Assembly: GCF_006717095.1 (NCBI RefSeq) | Contig: NZ_VFQE01000001.1 | Coordinates: 3,410,001-3,474,000 of the forward strand | Length of the DNA stretch: 64,000 nucleotides | Source of the DNA: Blastococcus colisei | Lineage (GTDB): Bacteria; Actinomycetota; Actinomycetes; Mycobacteriales; Geodermatophilaceae | Direction: 5' to 3' | In this document: positions 28,243 to 37,411 of the stretch, in pieces | Position numbering within the stretch: the stretch's first letter is position 1 | How the letters are laid out: the number at the start of each line of letters is the position of its first letter | Program-made: the position numbers and the translations under genes | The notes under the pieces: model-generated | Seen by the model: only the letters and a program-made list of their open reading frames with translations | Databases searched by the model: none | What the model was told of the DNA's origin: nothing

Positions 28243-29117
28243 CAGACCTCCCGCACCTTCCGGGCGCCGAGCAGCCCTTGCGGTCGCAGCAGCAGGATGA
28301 CGAACAGCAGGCCGAAGGCGATGACGTCACGCCACGACGAGCCGATGTACTGCACGGCGAAGACCTCGGCCAGCCCCAGGGCGAGCCCGCCGATGAGGGC
28401 ACCCGGCAGCGAGCCCATTCCCCCGACGATGATCACCGCCAGACCCTTGAGCTCGATGGCAGAGCCCATGCCCAGCTGCGCGGTGTTCACGTTGATGGCG
28501 AACAGCACGCCCGCGACGGCGCCCAGCGCCGAGGAGATGGCGAAGGTGACCGCGGTGATCCGGTCGACGTTCACGCCCAGCACACGCGCCGCCGTCGGGT
28601 TCTCGGCGACGGCACGCATTCCCCGGCCGAGCCGGGTCCGCGTGACCATGTAGGTCAGGCCGACCATCAGCGCGAGCGAGACGGCCAGGATGACCACCTG
28701 GACCAGGGTCACCTGCGCGCCGGCGACGTCGAACCGCGTGTCGGGGAACGAGCCCGCCGGAAAGCGGCGCGTGTCCGGTCCGTACCGCCACTGCAGCAGG
28801 GCGATCAGCATGCCGGCGAGCGCGATCGATGAGATGAGCCCGGCGAAGTGGGCGTCGGCCCGGCCCTTGAGCGGCCGGAACGCCAACCGCTCGATCACCA
28901 GCCCGAGGACCGCACCGAAGACGAACACGATCGGCAGCGCCGCCCACAGGGAGAGCCCGCCGCGCTCGACGAGCTCGATGCCCACGAATGCCGAGGCGGC
29001 GAACACCGCGGGGTGGGCGAGGTTCAGTCGGTCCAGGATGCCGAAGACCAGGGTGAACCCGATCGCGAACAGAGCGTAGATGGAGCCGATGAAGATGCCG
29101 TTGAGCAGTTGCTGCAC
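28242..29117 (-). CDS. livH: Branched-chain amino-acid ABC transporter permease LivH
   Basis: A 291-residue integral membrane protein starting at GTG 29117 with eight predicted helices. The N-terminal QLLNGIFIGSIYALFAIGFTLVFGILDRLNLAHP and the C-terminal GGMGSLPGALIGGLALGLAEV cytoplasmic loop that docks the ATPase are characteristic. First transport gene after the substrate-binding lipoprotein and coupled to the fusion gene. Confidence 0.93.
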   Translation of the reverse strand: MQQLLNGIFIGSIYALFAIGFTLVFGILDRLNLAHPAVFAASAFVGIELVERGGLSLWAALPIVFVFGAVLGLVIERLAFRPLKGRADAHFAGLISSIALAGMLIALLQWRYGPDTRRFPAGSFPDTRFDVAGAQVTLVQVVILAVSLALMVGLTYMVTRTRLGRGMRAVAENPTAARVLGVNVDRITAVTFAISSALGAVAGVLFAINVNTAQLGMGSAIELKGLAVIIVGGMGSLPGALIGGLALGLAEVFAVQYIGSSWRDVIAFGLLFVILLLRPQGLLGARKVREV

Positions 29118-29193
29118 AGCGGTCCTAACTGGTGGTGGATGCGGGCAGCGTCCTTGCCCGGCCGGTCTCCCGGCCGGGCAAGGATGCCCGGGA

Positions 29194-30369
29194 TCACTCG
29201 AGGACGGCGAACTGCCCGTCCTGGACGACCTGCACGACGGCCGGGTGGACGGCGTCGCGGTTCTCGTCGATGGAGAACTCGCCGAGCACGGTCGGGATGT
29301 TCTCCAGCTCGCCGAGCGCCTCCTTGATGCTCTCGCGGTCGGCCGAGCAGTTGGCCCGCACGGCCTGGTCGACGAGCATCAGACCGGTGTAGGCCTGCGC
29401 GGCGAACTGGTCCGGCTGCGCGTCGTACGCCGCCTGGAAGTCCTCGAGGAAGGCCTGGTTCTCCGGGTTGTCGGACGAGGAGTTCCACGCGGCGCCGACG
29501 ACGACGCCCTCGGCGGCCTCTCCGGCGTCGGCCATCAGCCGCGGGTTGTTGAACCCGTTGCCGCCGATGATCGGCACGTCGATGCCGAGCTCGCGGGCCT
29601 GGGTGACCAGCGGGATCGCCGCCTCGATGAGCGCCGAGACGATCAGCGCGTCGGGCTCGCTCTGCTGCGCCTGGGTGAGCAGGGCGCGGAAGTCGGTGTC
29701 GGACTTGGAGAAGGTGATGGTCTCGCTGACCTCGACGCCCTCCTCCTCCAGCGCCGCAGCGAACGCCTCGTAGCCGGACTCGGTGAACGCGTCGTCGTTG
29801 CTGTACATGACGACGACGTTCTCCAGGCCGTACTCCTCGGTGGCCTTGGCGATGGTCTGCGGGATGACCGCGGACTCGGTGAGCGAGTTCCGGTGGATGT
29901 AGTCACCGATCTCGGTGACCCCGGCGGCGGTGTTGGAGATGCCCAGGACCGGCACGCCGGCCTCCTGCGCGATCGGGTCGGACTGCACCGCCGCGTTGGA
30001 GAGCGTGGGTCCGATGATCAGGCTGACGTCCTGGGAGACGAACTCGTCGAAGAGCGTGATGCCCTGACGCGGGTCGGTCTGGTCGTCCTCGATCGTGAGG
30101 TCGTAGGTGACGCCCTCCTTCTCGTTGAGCTGCTCGAGGGCCAGCTCGAGACCGCGCTGCTGGGACTCCCCGTAGCTGGCGGCCGCACCGGTCAGGCTGA
30201 GGACGGCGCCGATCGGCACCTCGCCCTCGATGGAGCAGGAGTCACCGGTGCCCTCACCCGCGAGTTCGCCGGATGCTGCCGAGCCGCCCTCCCCGTCGTC
30301 GGAGGAGCAGGAGGCAAGGACGACGACGGCCGCGGCGGCCGCGGCGACGGTGCTGAGCTTGGTGCGCAT
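29194..30369 (-). CDS. Leu/Ile/Val-type ABC transporter substrate-binding lipoprotein
   Basis: A 391-residue lipoprotein starting at ATG 30369 behind GGAG. The signal peptide ends at the lipobox LASC (Cys21), and an acidic Ser/Gly linker follows. The mature part is a type I periplasmic-binding fold: VPIGAVLSLTGAAASYGESQQRGLELALEQ, IIGPTLSNAAVQSDPIAQEAGVPVLGISNTA, and DALIVSALIEAAIPLVTQAREL. It captures the ligand, probably an amino acid, for the LivHMGF complex encoded downstream. Confidence 0.93.
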   Translation of the reverse strand: MRTKLSTVAAAAAAVVVLASCSSDDGEGGSAASGELAGEGTGDSCSIEGEVPIGAVLSLTGAAASYGESQQRGLELALEQLNEKEGVTYDLTIEDDQTDPRQGITLFDEFVSQDVSLIIGPTLSNAAVQSDPIAQEAGVPVLGISNTAAGVTEIGDYIHRNSLTESAVIPQTIAKATEEYGLENVVVMYSNDDAFTESGYEAFAAALEEEGVEVSETITFSKSDTDFRALLTQAQQSEPDALIVSALIEAAIPLVTQARELGIDVPIIGGNGFNNPRLMADAGEAAEGVVVGAAWNSSSDNPENQAFLEDFQAAYDAQPDQFAAQAYTGLMLVDQAVRANCSADRESIKEALGELENIPTVLGEFSIDENRDAVHPAVVQVVQDGQFAVLE

Positions 30370-30958
30370 GTCTCTCCAGTTGTCGTGCGCTGCGACCGCA
30401 CCGGGCGCGGCATGATCCGCGTCCGGAGCCCTACGCGAGGGCGGCGTCCGGCTTCCGCCTTCCGGCGGAACGCTGCGGCCGACGTGTCCGGGCCGGCTTG
30501 CTGCAGGCGTCACAGTAGGCACAGACGGGCTGCCCTCGGCCGTGGTACGGGGCGACCGTTCCCAGAACGTGACCGGCCGCCGTCCCGGGACGCCAGGGGC
30601 ATGGTTGCGTCCGGCCCCGGGGAGCGATCGCGCCGCCGTCGGGGGGCGCTGATGCCGTCCAGAACTCGATCGAAGGGTTCGAACCCTTCCGGGAGCCGGA
30701 ACGGCGTCGGCTTCCTGTCCTCCCCACCGGGCACGCGCCGTCAGGGCGTCGACGGGAGTGCCGGGAGAGTTCGAGCGGCAGCGCCACCGATGCGGCGGAG
30801 AGGAACCCGGTCAGCCGCTGCTGCTGAGGAGTGCGGTGGCCGGCGCAGACCTCGGCTCGCTTCACGGCGTCCTACCTCACCGTTCAGGGACCTACCTCAC
30901 CATCGACGGTGAGGGAGGACCCCTGTTGACCAGGAGACCTGATCATGAGGGCGCTCGG
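30370..30958. other. Intergenic region of 589 bases without a convincing gene
   Basis: Open frames here on both strands have poor codon statistics and no family resemblance. The region must contain the promoter of the liv operon (minus strand). The only striking structure is a perfect 18-base palindrome at 30672-30689. Confidence 0.5.
30672..30689. repeat. Perfect 18-base palindrome GAAGGGTTCGAACCCTTC
   Basis: Its centre GGGTTCGAACCC looks like a tRNA T-arm, but no cloverleaf can be drawn around it. It lies about 300 bases upstream of the liv operon. It could be an operator, a tRNA relic or an attachment-site scar. Confidence 0.45.
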
Positions 30959-31726
30959 TCAGGCCCAGCGGGTGCGCATCGACAGGGCGGCGAGGGTGGC
31001 GGCTCCCGCCGTCGACGTCCGCAGCACCTCGGGGCCCAGGCGAACCGCCTCGGCGCCGGCCGCGCGGAAGGCGACCACCTCGCCGTCGGTGAGCCCGCCC
31101 TCGGGGCCCACGATGACCGCGATCGTGCCGCTCTGCGGGATCTGCAGCCCGGAGAGCGGCCGGCGGGCCTGCTCGTGCAGCACGACGGCGAGGTCGACGT
31201 CGGCGAGCATCCCGCACACCTCGCGGGTGGTCATCGGCTCGGTGACCTCCGGCACCCGCGGGCGCCGCGACTGCTTCGACGCCGCCCGGGCGGTCGACCG
31301 CCACTTGGCCACGCCCTTGGCGACCCGGTCCTCGCGCCAGCGCGTCACGCACCGCGCGGCCGTCCACGGCACGATGCGGTCCACCCCGAGCTCGGTCGCG
31401 AGGTCGACGGCCAGCGGGCCCCGGTCGCCCTTCGGCAGCGCCTGCACCAGGACGAACCCGGGGTCGGGCTCGGGCACCTCGAAGCGGGCGCGCACCGCCA
31501 CCCGCAGTCCCTCGGCTCCGGCCGACACGACGTCTCCCTCGGCCACCGTGCCCTGACCGTCGCCGACCCGCACCCGTTCCCCCGGCGCGAGCCGCAGCAC
31601 CTCGACCGCGTGCCGGCCCTCGGCACCGTCGACGAGCAGCTCTGCACCGTCATCGAGGGCCTCGGGCAGCGCGTCGAGCAGGAACAGCGGGGCGCCGTCG
31701 AGCTCCGGGGCGCCGACGTCGGTCAT
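30959..31726 (-). CDS. rsmE: 16S rRNA (uracil-1498-N3)-methyltransferase RsmE
   Basis: A 255-residue SPOUT methyltransferase modifying U1498 of 16S rRNA. The N-terminal PUA-like domain is followed by the knotted SPOUT domain, with LVQALPKGDRGPLAVDLATELGVDRIVPW, RWREDRVAKGVAKW, IAVIVGPEGGLTDGEV and LGPEVLRTSTAGAATLAAL. It begins one base after the dnaJ stop, so it belongs to the hrcA-dnaJ-rsmE operon. Confidence 0.95.
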   Translation of the reverse strand: MTDVGAPELDGAPLFLLDALPEALDDGAELLVDGAEGRHAVEVLRLAPGERVRVGDGQGTVAEGDVVSAGAEGLRVAVRARFEVPEPDPGFVLVQALPKGDRGPLAVDLATELGVDRIVPWTAARCVTRWREDRVAKGVAKWRSTARAASKQSRRPRVPEVTEPMTTREVCGMLADVDLAVVLHEQARRPLSGLQIPQSGTIAVIVGPEGGLTDGEVVAFRAAGAEAVRLGPEVLRTSTAGAATLAALSMRTRWA

Positions 31727-31727
31727 C

Positions 31728-32861
31728 TCAGCGGCCGTTGAACGCGTCGCGGACCCGGGAGAACAACCCGCCCTGCGCCTCGCGGTTGGCGTCGGCCCGG
31801 TCCTCTCCGCGCAGCGCCGCGAGCTCGCGCAGCAACTTCTCCTGCTCGGCGTCCAGACGGGTCGGGGTGGCGACCTCGACGTGCACGACCAGGTTGCCGC
31901 GGCCGGTCCCGCGCAGCCGGGGCGCCCCGTGCGCCCGGAGGGTCAGCACGCTGCCGGACTGGGTGCCGGGCCGGATGTCGAGATCCTCCTCGCCGTCCAG
32001 GGTCTTGAGGCTCAGCGTCGTCCCGAGGGCCGCCGAGGTCATCGGCAGCGTGACGCGGCAGTGCAGGTCCTCGCCGTCCCGGGTGAAGACGTCGTGCGGC
32101 CGCTCGTGGATCTCCACGTACAGGTCACCGGCCGGGCCGCCGCCGGGGCCGACCTCACCCTGGCCGGTGAGCCGGATGCGCATGCCGTCCTCGACGCCCG
32201 CGGGCACCTTGACCTGCAGCGTGCGCCGCGAGCGGACCCGACCGTCGCCGCCGCACTCCCGGCACGGGTCGGGGATGACCTGGCCGGTTCCTGCACACGT
32301 CGGGCAGACCCGGCTGGAGACGACCTGCCCGAGGAAGCCGCGCTGGACGCTCTGCACCTCTCCCCTGCCCGAGCAGGTGGTGCAGGTGGTCGGGTGGGTG
32401 CCCGGCGCGGTGCCGGCACCGGTGCACACGGTGCAGAGGACGGCGGTGTCGACGGTGATGTCCTTCGTGATGCCGAAGACCGTCTCGTCCAGTTCCAGCT
32501 CGACCGGGATCAGCGCGTCCCGCCCGGCCCGGGTGCGGCTGCGCGGTCCGCGCGTCGCCGCCCCGCCGAAGAAGGCGTCCATGATGTCGCCGAGCCCGCC
32601 GAACCCGGCGCCGCCGAAGCCGCTGGCGCCGCCGCCACCGCTCGGGTCGAACGGGTCGCCGCCGAGGTCGACGATGCGGCGCTTGTCGGGGTCGGTCAGC
32701 GCCTCGTAGGCGCGGGTGACCTGCTGGAAGCGCTCCTTGGCCCCCGGGTCGGGGTTGACGTCAGGGTGCAGGTCCCGCGCCATCTTCCGGTAGGCGCGCT
32801 TGATGTCGTTGTCACTGGCATCGCGGGCCACGCCCAGCACGCCGAAGTAGTCGGTCGCCAT
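31728..32861 (-). CDS. dnaJ: Chaperone DnaJ (DnaJ2 type)
   Basis: A 377-residue co-chaperone of DnaK. ATG 32861 starts the J-domain ([25 protein letters not shown]), with HPD at 32-34. A Gly/Phe-rich linker follows ([19 protein letters not shown]), then four CxxCxGxG zinc repeats ([32 protein letters not shown]) and the C-terminal substrate-binding domain. It lies 14 bases behind hrcA, an arrangement typical of the second dnaJ of actinobacteria. Confidence 0.96.
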   Translation of the reverse strand: MATDYFGVLGVARDASDNDIKRAYRKMARDLHPDVNPDPGAKERFQQVTRAYEALTDPDKRRIVDLGGDPFDPSGGGGASGFGGAGFGGLGDIMDAFFGGAATRGPRSRTRAGRDALIPVELELDETVFGITKDITVDTAVLCTVCTGAGTAPGTHPTTCTTCSGRGEVQSVQRGFLGQVVSSRVCPTCAGTGQVIPDPCRECGGDGRVRSRRTLQVKVPAGVEDGMRIRLTGQGEVGPGGGPAGDLYVEIHERPHDVFTRDGEDLHCRVTLPMTSAALGTTLSLKTLDGEEDLDIRPGTQSGSVLTLRAHGAPRLRGTGRGNLVVHVEVATPTRLDAEQEKLLRELAALRGEDRADANREAQGGLFSRVRDAFNGR

Positions 32862-32875
32862 CGGGTTTCTCAGCC

Positions 32876-33898
32876 TCAGCTCTCGGCCAGCAGGTGGCCG
32901 ACGTAGCGGGCCACGGCGCGAACCGCGGCCATGTTCATCGGATAGTCCATGCGCGTGGGCCCCACGACCCCGAGCCCGCCGAGGGCGCGATCTCCGGCGC
33001 CGTAGCCGACGGAGACGAACGATGCGCCGGTGAGCGCCTCGTGGGCGTTCTCCTCGCCGATCCGCACCAGCACCGTGCTCGCGTCCACCTGACTCATCAA
33101 CCGCAGGACGACCACCTGTTCTTCCAGCGCCTCCAGCAGCGGCCGGAAGGTGCCCGGGAAGTCGAGGGCGTTGCCGCGCGCCAGGTTCGCCGTCCCGCCG
33201 ATGACCAGCCGGTCCTCGCTGGGCTCGACGAGGGTCTCCAGGAGGGTCGCGCTGACCGTGGCGACCAGGCCCCGCAGGTGCGAGGGGGCGGTCTCGACCA
33301 GGTCGGGCACCTTGTCCCCGGCGTCCACCAGCTTCACGCCGACGAAGGCGGTGTTGAGCAGGGTGCGCAGCTCGGCCACGGCCTCGGCGTCGACGTCCAC
33401 GGGGATGTCGACGACCCGCTGCTCGACCCGGCCGGTGTCGGTGATCAGCACCAGCATCAGGCGGGCGGCCGCCAGCTGCACCACCTCGAGATGGCGCACG
33501 GCACTGCGCGACAGCGTCGGGTACTGGACGACGGCGACCTGGCGGGTGAGCTGTGCGAGCAGGCGGACGCTGCGGCTCAGGACGTCGTGCAGGTCGACGG
33601 CGCCGTCGAGGAAGCGTTCGATCGCCCGCCGCTCGGCCACCGACAGCGGCTTGACCGCCGACAGCCGGTCGACGAAGAGCCGATACCCCTTGTCCGTGGG
33701 CACCCGGCCGGCGCTGGTGTGCGGCTGGGTGATGTAGCCCTGCTCCTCCAGCACCGCCATGTCGTTGCGGATGGTGGCCGGGGAGACGCCGAGGTCGTGC
33801 CGCTCGGCGAGGGCCTTGCTGCCCACGGGGTCGTTGGTCGAGACGTAGTCCTGGACGATGGCCCGGAGCACTTCCAGGCGGCGTTCGTCGTGCGCCAC
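32876..33898 (-). CDS. hrcA: Heat-inducible transcription repressor HrcA
   Basis: A 340-residue repressor of heat-shock genes. GTG 33898 is preceded by GGGGAGG. The winged-helix DNA-binding domain occupies residues 1-75 ([46 protein letters not shown], with the [13 protein letters not shown] signature), followed by a GAF-like dimerisation core. A CIRCE operator lies 73 bases upstream, so the gene and the following dnaJ-rsmE are almost certainly autoregulated. Confidence 0.96.
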   Translation of the reverse strand: MAHDERRLEVLRAIVQDYVSTNDPVGSKALAERHDLGVSPATIRNDMAVLEEQGYITQPHTSAGRVPTDKGYRLFVDRLSAVKPLSVAERRAIERFLDGAVDLHDVLSRSVRLLAQLTRQVAVVQYPTLSRSAVRHLEVVQLAAARLMLVLITDTGRVEQRVVDIPVDVDAEAVAELRTLLNTAFVGVKLVDAGDKVPDLVETAPSHLRGLVATVSATLLETLVEPSEDRLVIGGTANLARGNALDFPGTFRPLLEALEEQVVVLRLMSQVDASTVLVRIGEENAHEALTGASFVSVGYGAGDRALGGLGVVGPTRMDYPMNMAAVRAVARYVGHLLAES

Positions 33899-33970
33899 GG
33901 TGACACCTCCCCGTACCGGTCGACGTGCCGTGCGGCGCCATGTCTCCCGGTGCGGTGCCTGGGAGCGGTA

Positions 33971-33997
33971 CTGGCACTCGCACGGGCAGAGTGCCAG
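33971..33997. promoter_or_regulatory. CIRCE operator for HrcA
   Basis: CTGGCACTC, a 9-base spacer, then GAGTGCCAG: perfect 9-9-9 geometry. It differs from the consensus TTAGCACTC-N9-GAGTGCTAA only at the outer bases. HrcA bound here would block transcription of hrcA-dnaJ-rsmE until heat or misfolded protein releases it. Confidence 0.9.
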
Positions 33998-34089
33998 GCC
34001 AGCATACGTCCGACCGGGCGGCCCGTCGCGTGGCTCGCGGGTGTGCTCACCCACCCTGGTGGACGACGGCGCCGGCCCGGCCCGGCGAC

Positions 34090-34095
34090 TAGGGT
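34090..34095 (+). promoter_or_regulatory. -10 promoter element (TAGGGT)
   Basis: TAGGGT fits TANNNT and lies about 48 bases before the start of the next plus-strand gene, which has its own ribosome binding site. The promoter faces away from hrcA. Confidence 0.5.
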
Positions 34096-34142
34096 GGGCC
34101 CTTCGGCGTCCCCGCACGGGGCAGAGAGCGGAGGTCGGTTCC

Positions 34143-34520
34143 CTGATCTTCAAAGCGGTACGTGACGGCCGCCCGTACCCCGACCACGGCTTGTCCACCC
34201 GGGACTGGGCGATGATCCCGCCCCGGCAGGTGCGGATGGACACGCTGACGACGACGAAGAAGGAGCTGGCGCTCGACGCGCTCCTCGCCGACGACTCCAC
34301 GTTCTACGGCGACCTGTTCCCGCACGCGGTGCAGTGGCACGGCGACCTGTACCTGGAGGACGGTCTGCACCGCGCACTCCGGGCGGCCCTGCAGCAGCGC
34401 AACGTCATCCACGTCCGGGTGCTCGACCTCGACGCGCTCACCCCGGTGCAGGCGCCCTCGGGCCCCGCCACGGCCTCGATCCCCGCGCAGCCGCCGGTGC
34501 CCAACCCGCGCCGGGTCTAG
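34143..34520 (+). CDS. Conserved actinobacterial hypothetical protein, ParB/sulfiredoxin-like pattern
   Basis: A 125-residue protein beginning [15 protein letters not shown]. The only start in good register with the binding site GGAGG (eight bases away) is CTG at 34143; no ATG, GTG or TTG precedes the conserved sequence in frame. The middle ([47 protein letters not shown]) resembles the ParB/sulfiredoxin-like fold with its GLHRALRA turn. Biochemical role unknown. It ends with TAG, 46 bases before the convergent oxidase gene. Confidence 0.7.
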   Translation: MIFKAVRDGRPYPDHGLSTRDWAMIPPRQVRMDTLTTTKKELALDALLADDSTFYGDLFPHAVQWHGDLYLEDGLHRALRAALQQRNVIHVRVLDLDALTPVQAPSGPATASIPAQPPVPNPRRV

Positions 34521-34566
34521 GAGCCTCCCCATCGCCCGGTGAGCTGGAGCAGGCCCGACGCCCGCC

Positions 34567-35844
34567 TCAGCGCAACGGGTCGAACGGGCGCAGCTCCTGC
34601 GGCGCCTTCCCCTCGAGCACGGTCCGGGCCAGGAGCATGCCGGTCACCGGCCCCAGGGCGATCCCCCACATCCCGTGCCCGCCGGCGACGAAGACCCGGG
34701 GCGAAGTGGTCCCACCCAGCAGCGGCAGGCCGTCGGGGGTGACCGGCCGGGAGCCGACCCACTCGTCTCGCCGGTCGTCGAGGTCGACGCCGGAGAGGAA
34801 CGGGCGGACGGCGTCCACGACCGCCTCGATCCGGCGGTGGTCGAGCGCGTCCTCCGGACGGCGGAACTCCATCATCCCGGCGATGCGCAGCCGGTCCCCG
34901 AGCGGCGTGCAGGCCACCCGTTCGACGGGGAAGTACAGCGGTCCGCCCGGCATCCGTGTCACCGGCACGCTGAAGCTGTAGCCCCGGCCCGCCTGCACCG
35001 GCTGCCGGACGCCGAACCGCTGGACGAGCGCGCCCAGCCAGGCACCGGTCGCGACGACGACGGCGTCGTGCCGCTGCTCCCCCGCGCCGGTGGCGACGAC
35101 CACGCCGTCCCCGGTGTCGGTGAGGTCGGTGACGCCCTCGCCCTCCACGATCGCGCCGCCCCGGGCCCGGACAGCGGCGGCGAGTGAGTCCACGAATTCC
35201 GGCGGGTTCAGGTAGCGCTGGCCGGAGATGCGCAGCGCCGAGCCTGCCTCGCCGGTCAGCACGGGTTCCATCGCCCGGGCCTCGGCACCGGAGACGAGGC
35301 TGAACCGGACGTCGCGCTGCCCGGCCTCCTGGACGCCCCGCAGCTCCGCGAGCAACCCCTCCCGCTGCCGCTCGGACCGGTAGACGGCGAGGAACGGCTC
35401 GCTGCGCCTCGTCCGCGCGGTCACTCCACCGACGGCCAGGGTGTCGAAGGTGCCGAGCGCCTGCTCGTTCAGCGGCACGAAGGCGGCCATCCCGCGGCGC
35501 CACTGCCCGTGCGTGCTGTGGCGGGCGAACGAGGCGAGGAAGCGCAGCAGCCCGGCGTCGGCGCGCAGCGGCAGGTAGACCGGTGAGCTCGGGTCGAGGA
35601 CGGCCTTCAGCCCGTAGCGGAGAACGGCCGGCTCCGGCAGCGGCGCGGCCAGGGTGGGGGTGAGCCAGCCGGCATTCCCCCACGAAGCGCCGGCCGCGAC
35701 CCGGTCGCGCTCGTAGACGGTGACCGACGCTCCGCCCTCCTGCAGGAACCAGGCGGTCGCGAGGCCGACCATCCCGGCGCCGACGACGGCGACGTCGCGG
35801 GGTCCGCCGCCCCTCGACGCCGTCCGCGGGCCTCCTCCGCCCAT
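34567..35844 (-). CDS. FAD-dependent D-amino-acid dehydrogenase (DadA-like)
   Basis: A 425-residue flavoprotein of the DAO family. The GxGxxG dinucleotide-binding motif VAVVGAGMVGLATAWFLQEGGASVTVYERD begins near residue 18, and the C-terminal PVTPDGLPLLGGTTSPRVFVAGGHGMWGIALGPVTGMLLA closes the FAD site. It probably oxidises D-amino acids to keto acids. ATG 35844 comes one base after the stop of the DksA-like gene, so they are likely cotranscribed. Confidence 0.85.
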   Translation of the reverse strand: MGGGGPRTASRGGGPRDVAVVGAGMVGLATAWFLQEGGASVTVYERDRVAAGASWGNAGWLTPTLAAPLPEPAVLRYGLKAVLDPSSPVYLPLRADAGLLRFLASFARHSTHGQWRRGMAAFVPLNEQALGTFDTLAVGGVTARTRRSEPFLAVYRSERQREGLLAELRGVQEAGQRDVRFSLVSGAEARAMEPVLTGEAGSALRISGQRYLNPPEFVDSLAAAVRARGGAIVEGEGVTDLTDTGDGVVVATGAGEQRHDAVVVATGAWLGALVQRFGVRQPVQAGRGYSFSVPVTRMPGGPLYFPVERVACTPLGDRLRIAGMMEFRRPEDALDHRRIEAVVDAVRPFLSGVDLDDRRDEWVGSRPVTPDGLPLLGGTTSPRVFVAGGHGMWGIALGPVTGMLLARTVLEGKAPQELRPFDPLR

Positions 35845-35845
35845 G

Positions 35846-36163
35846 TCAGCGCGCGGCGGTGCAGGCGACGCAGGTGCCCGCGAACGGGCGGAGCTCGAGG
35901 CGCTCCTCGGGAATCTCCGACCCGCAGCCGGTGCACCGGCCGTACGTGCCGGCCTCGATCCGGGCGAGCGCGGCGTCGATCTCACCGATGGTCACCAGCA
36001 GGTCGGCGCTGCGCCGCTGCGCGACCGGGTCGGGAACGGACTGGGCGCACTCGGCGAGGGCCTCCTCCCGCTGGCGGACGCTGTCGGCGCGGTGCTCGTC
36101 GAGCAGGGCGCGGAACCGGTCGTGCGAGCCGGCGGGGGTGGTGGTGTCGACGCTGGTGGACAT
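35846..36163 (-). CDS. DksA/TraR-type zinc-finger protein
   Basis: A 105-residue protein with a helical N-terminal half and the C4 zinc finger CTGCGSEIPEERLELRPFAGTCVAC. Relatives bind RNA polymerase through the secondary channel; short forms like this are common and mostly uncharacterised. It leads the oxidase gene at 34567. Confidence 0.85.
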   Translation of the reverse strand: MSTSVDTTTPAGSHDRFRALLDEHRADSVRQREEALAECAQSVPDPVAQRRSADLLVTIGEIDAALARIEAGTYGRCTGCGSEIPEERLELRPFAGTCVACTAAR

Positions 36164-36246
36164 GCGGAACTCCTTCGGGCAACACGGGAAGACGCGGTCA
36201 CCGGTGGTGGCGCGTCAGGACGGGCGGTTGCGACTCCGGGAGGGAG

Positions 36247-36423
36247 TCAGGAGCCCTGCGGCGGGGCCCTGTCCTGGCTGCGGCGGAGGACGTCGAGTCC
36301 TCGCAGTCCGCGCGCTCGCCGGTTCATCGCCAGGGCGAGCAGCATCCCGCCGGAGAGGGCGGGGACGGCGGCGGCGCGGGAGCCGTGCGGGGAGCCTGCA
36401 TCTCGGAACGCGTACGCGTCCAT
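36247..36423 (-). CDS. Possible small protein of 58 residues
   Basis: ATG 36423 to TGA 36247 gives MDAYAFRDAGSPHGSRAAAV and continues with a short hydrophobic stretch (ALSGGMLLALAM, residues 22-33) and a basic tail. AAGGGGG lies upstream of the ATG, and TAAGGT at 36471-36476 would serve as -10. It is weakly supported and could be a leader of the dksA-like gene's transcript. Confidence 0.35.
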   Translation of the reverse strand: MDAYAFRDAGSPHGSRAAAVPALSGGMLLALAMNRRARGLRGLDVLRRSQDRAPPQGS

Positions 36424-36470
36424 CGCCGACCACCCCCTTGCACAGTCCGGCGCCGTTGCCGGAACTTGGC

Positions 36471-36476
36471 ACCTTA
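36471..36476 (-). promoter_or_regulatory. -10 promoter element (TAAGGT)
   Basis: On the minus strand TAAGGT fits TANNNT and lies about 48 bases before the small open frame at 36423 and in front of the dksA-like gene. No clear -35 is visible. Confidence 0.45.
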
Positions 36477-36493
36477 GCCCAGAACGGCCCAGG

Positions 36494-37411
36494 CTACCCG
36501 GCCCTTTCGGGTGACGGGAGCGTCGCGACCGCCGGTCGAGGATGCGGGACCGGGCAGCCGTCCGGGAACGTGCCGAGGCGCGCCACGTCGTACCCGTGGG
36601 GGTAGCTGCGGATCTGCGGCAACTGGCGGGCGAAGAAGGGCGTCCGGCGGGGCGGGAGGAACCGCACGAAGCGGCCGCGCGCCACGAGCCCGCCGCGGAC
36701 CAGCGCGCGGAACACCGGGTGCGGGTGGGGGAAGCCGAAGGCGTCGAGCAGCGGTGCCTCCATCACGGCCAGCGAGATCCGCCGGACCAGCGCCGTCGGA
36801 AGGCGGTCGTTGGGCGGGAAGGTCGACAGCAGGGCGAGCGTCGACTCGGCGACGTCGCGGGCCCCGGCGTCGACACCGAAGTGCTCGCGCTCGTAGGCGT
36901 CCAGGCAGCGGGCGAACGACTGCCAGGTCTGCGGGATGTCGCGGATGCCCATGCGCCGGCCGAGGTCGCGGTAGTAGTTGGCGCTCGCGACCCGCTCGGT
37001 CTCGGTGAGCCGCCGCCACCCGTAGGCGTCGATCCACCGGATCGGCAGGACGACGAAGGTGGCCAGCACGTACCGCAGGTCGTCGTTGCCGATGTCGTAC
37101 GCGCGGTGCATCCGGTTCATCCGCCGGATCGCTGTGCGGCCCTCGTCGCTGGCCGGGCCGTGCTCCAGGACGGCATCGAGGATCAGGACTGTGTCGTCGT
37201 AGCGCTTCTGCGTCCGCTGGGTGAACTCCCCCGTGCGCGCCAGGAGCCCGCCGATGCTCGGGACGGCGTAGGTGCGGAAGAGCGCGAAGCTCAGCGCCTG
37301 GTTGAGGTCCCACGGGAACTCGTGGGTGCCCATCAGCCGGTAGATCTCGGCGAACTCCCGGGCCGGGTCGAGGGCCTCGATGCACCGGCGGATCTCGAAC
37401 CGTCGTCCCAT
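36494..37411 (-). CDS. MpaB-like (DUF2236) oxygenase-family protein
   Basis: A 305-residue protein beginning MGRRFEIRRCIEALDPAREFAEIYRL. The pattern of a central histidine-containing helical core (IRRMNRMHRAYDIGNDDLRYVLATFVVLPIRWIDAYGWR) and the C-terminal FRALVRGGLVARGRFVRFLPPRR fits the DUF2236/ER-bound oxygenase MpaB/latex-clearing-like family, which carries a b-type heme. The substrate is unknown. It stands alone. Confidence 0.7.
   Translation of the reverse strand: MGRRFEIRRCIEALDPAREFAEIYRLMGTHEFPWDLNQALSFALFRTYAVPSIGGLLARTGEFTQRTQKRYDDTVLILDAVLEHGPASDEGRTAIRRMNRMHRAYDIGNDDLRYVLATFVVLPIRWIDAYGWRRLTETERVASANYYRDLGRRMGIRDIPQTWQSFARCLDAYEREHFGVDAGARDVAESTLALLSTFPPNDRLPTALVRRISLAVMEAPLLDAFGFPHPHPVFRALVRGGLVARGRFVRFLPPRRTPFFARQLPQIRSYPHGYDVARLGTFPDGCPVPHPRPAVATLPSPERAG

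Noticed and set aside
26704-28653. 649-residue plus-strand open frame
   Set aside because: Antisense to the LivM-LivG fusion and livH; composition typical of shadow frames.
30672-30689. A tRNA gene around the T-arm-like palindrome
   Set aside because: No acceptor, D or anticodon arm can be formed with the flanking bases.
30431-30865. 144-residue minus-strand frame between the liv operon and rsmE
   Set aside because: No binding site, no conserved pattern, and it spans the palindrome at 30672; coding use is doubtful.
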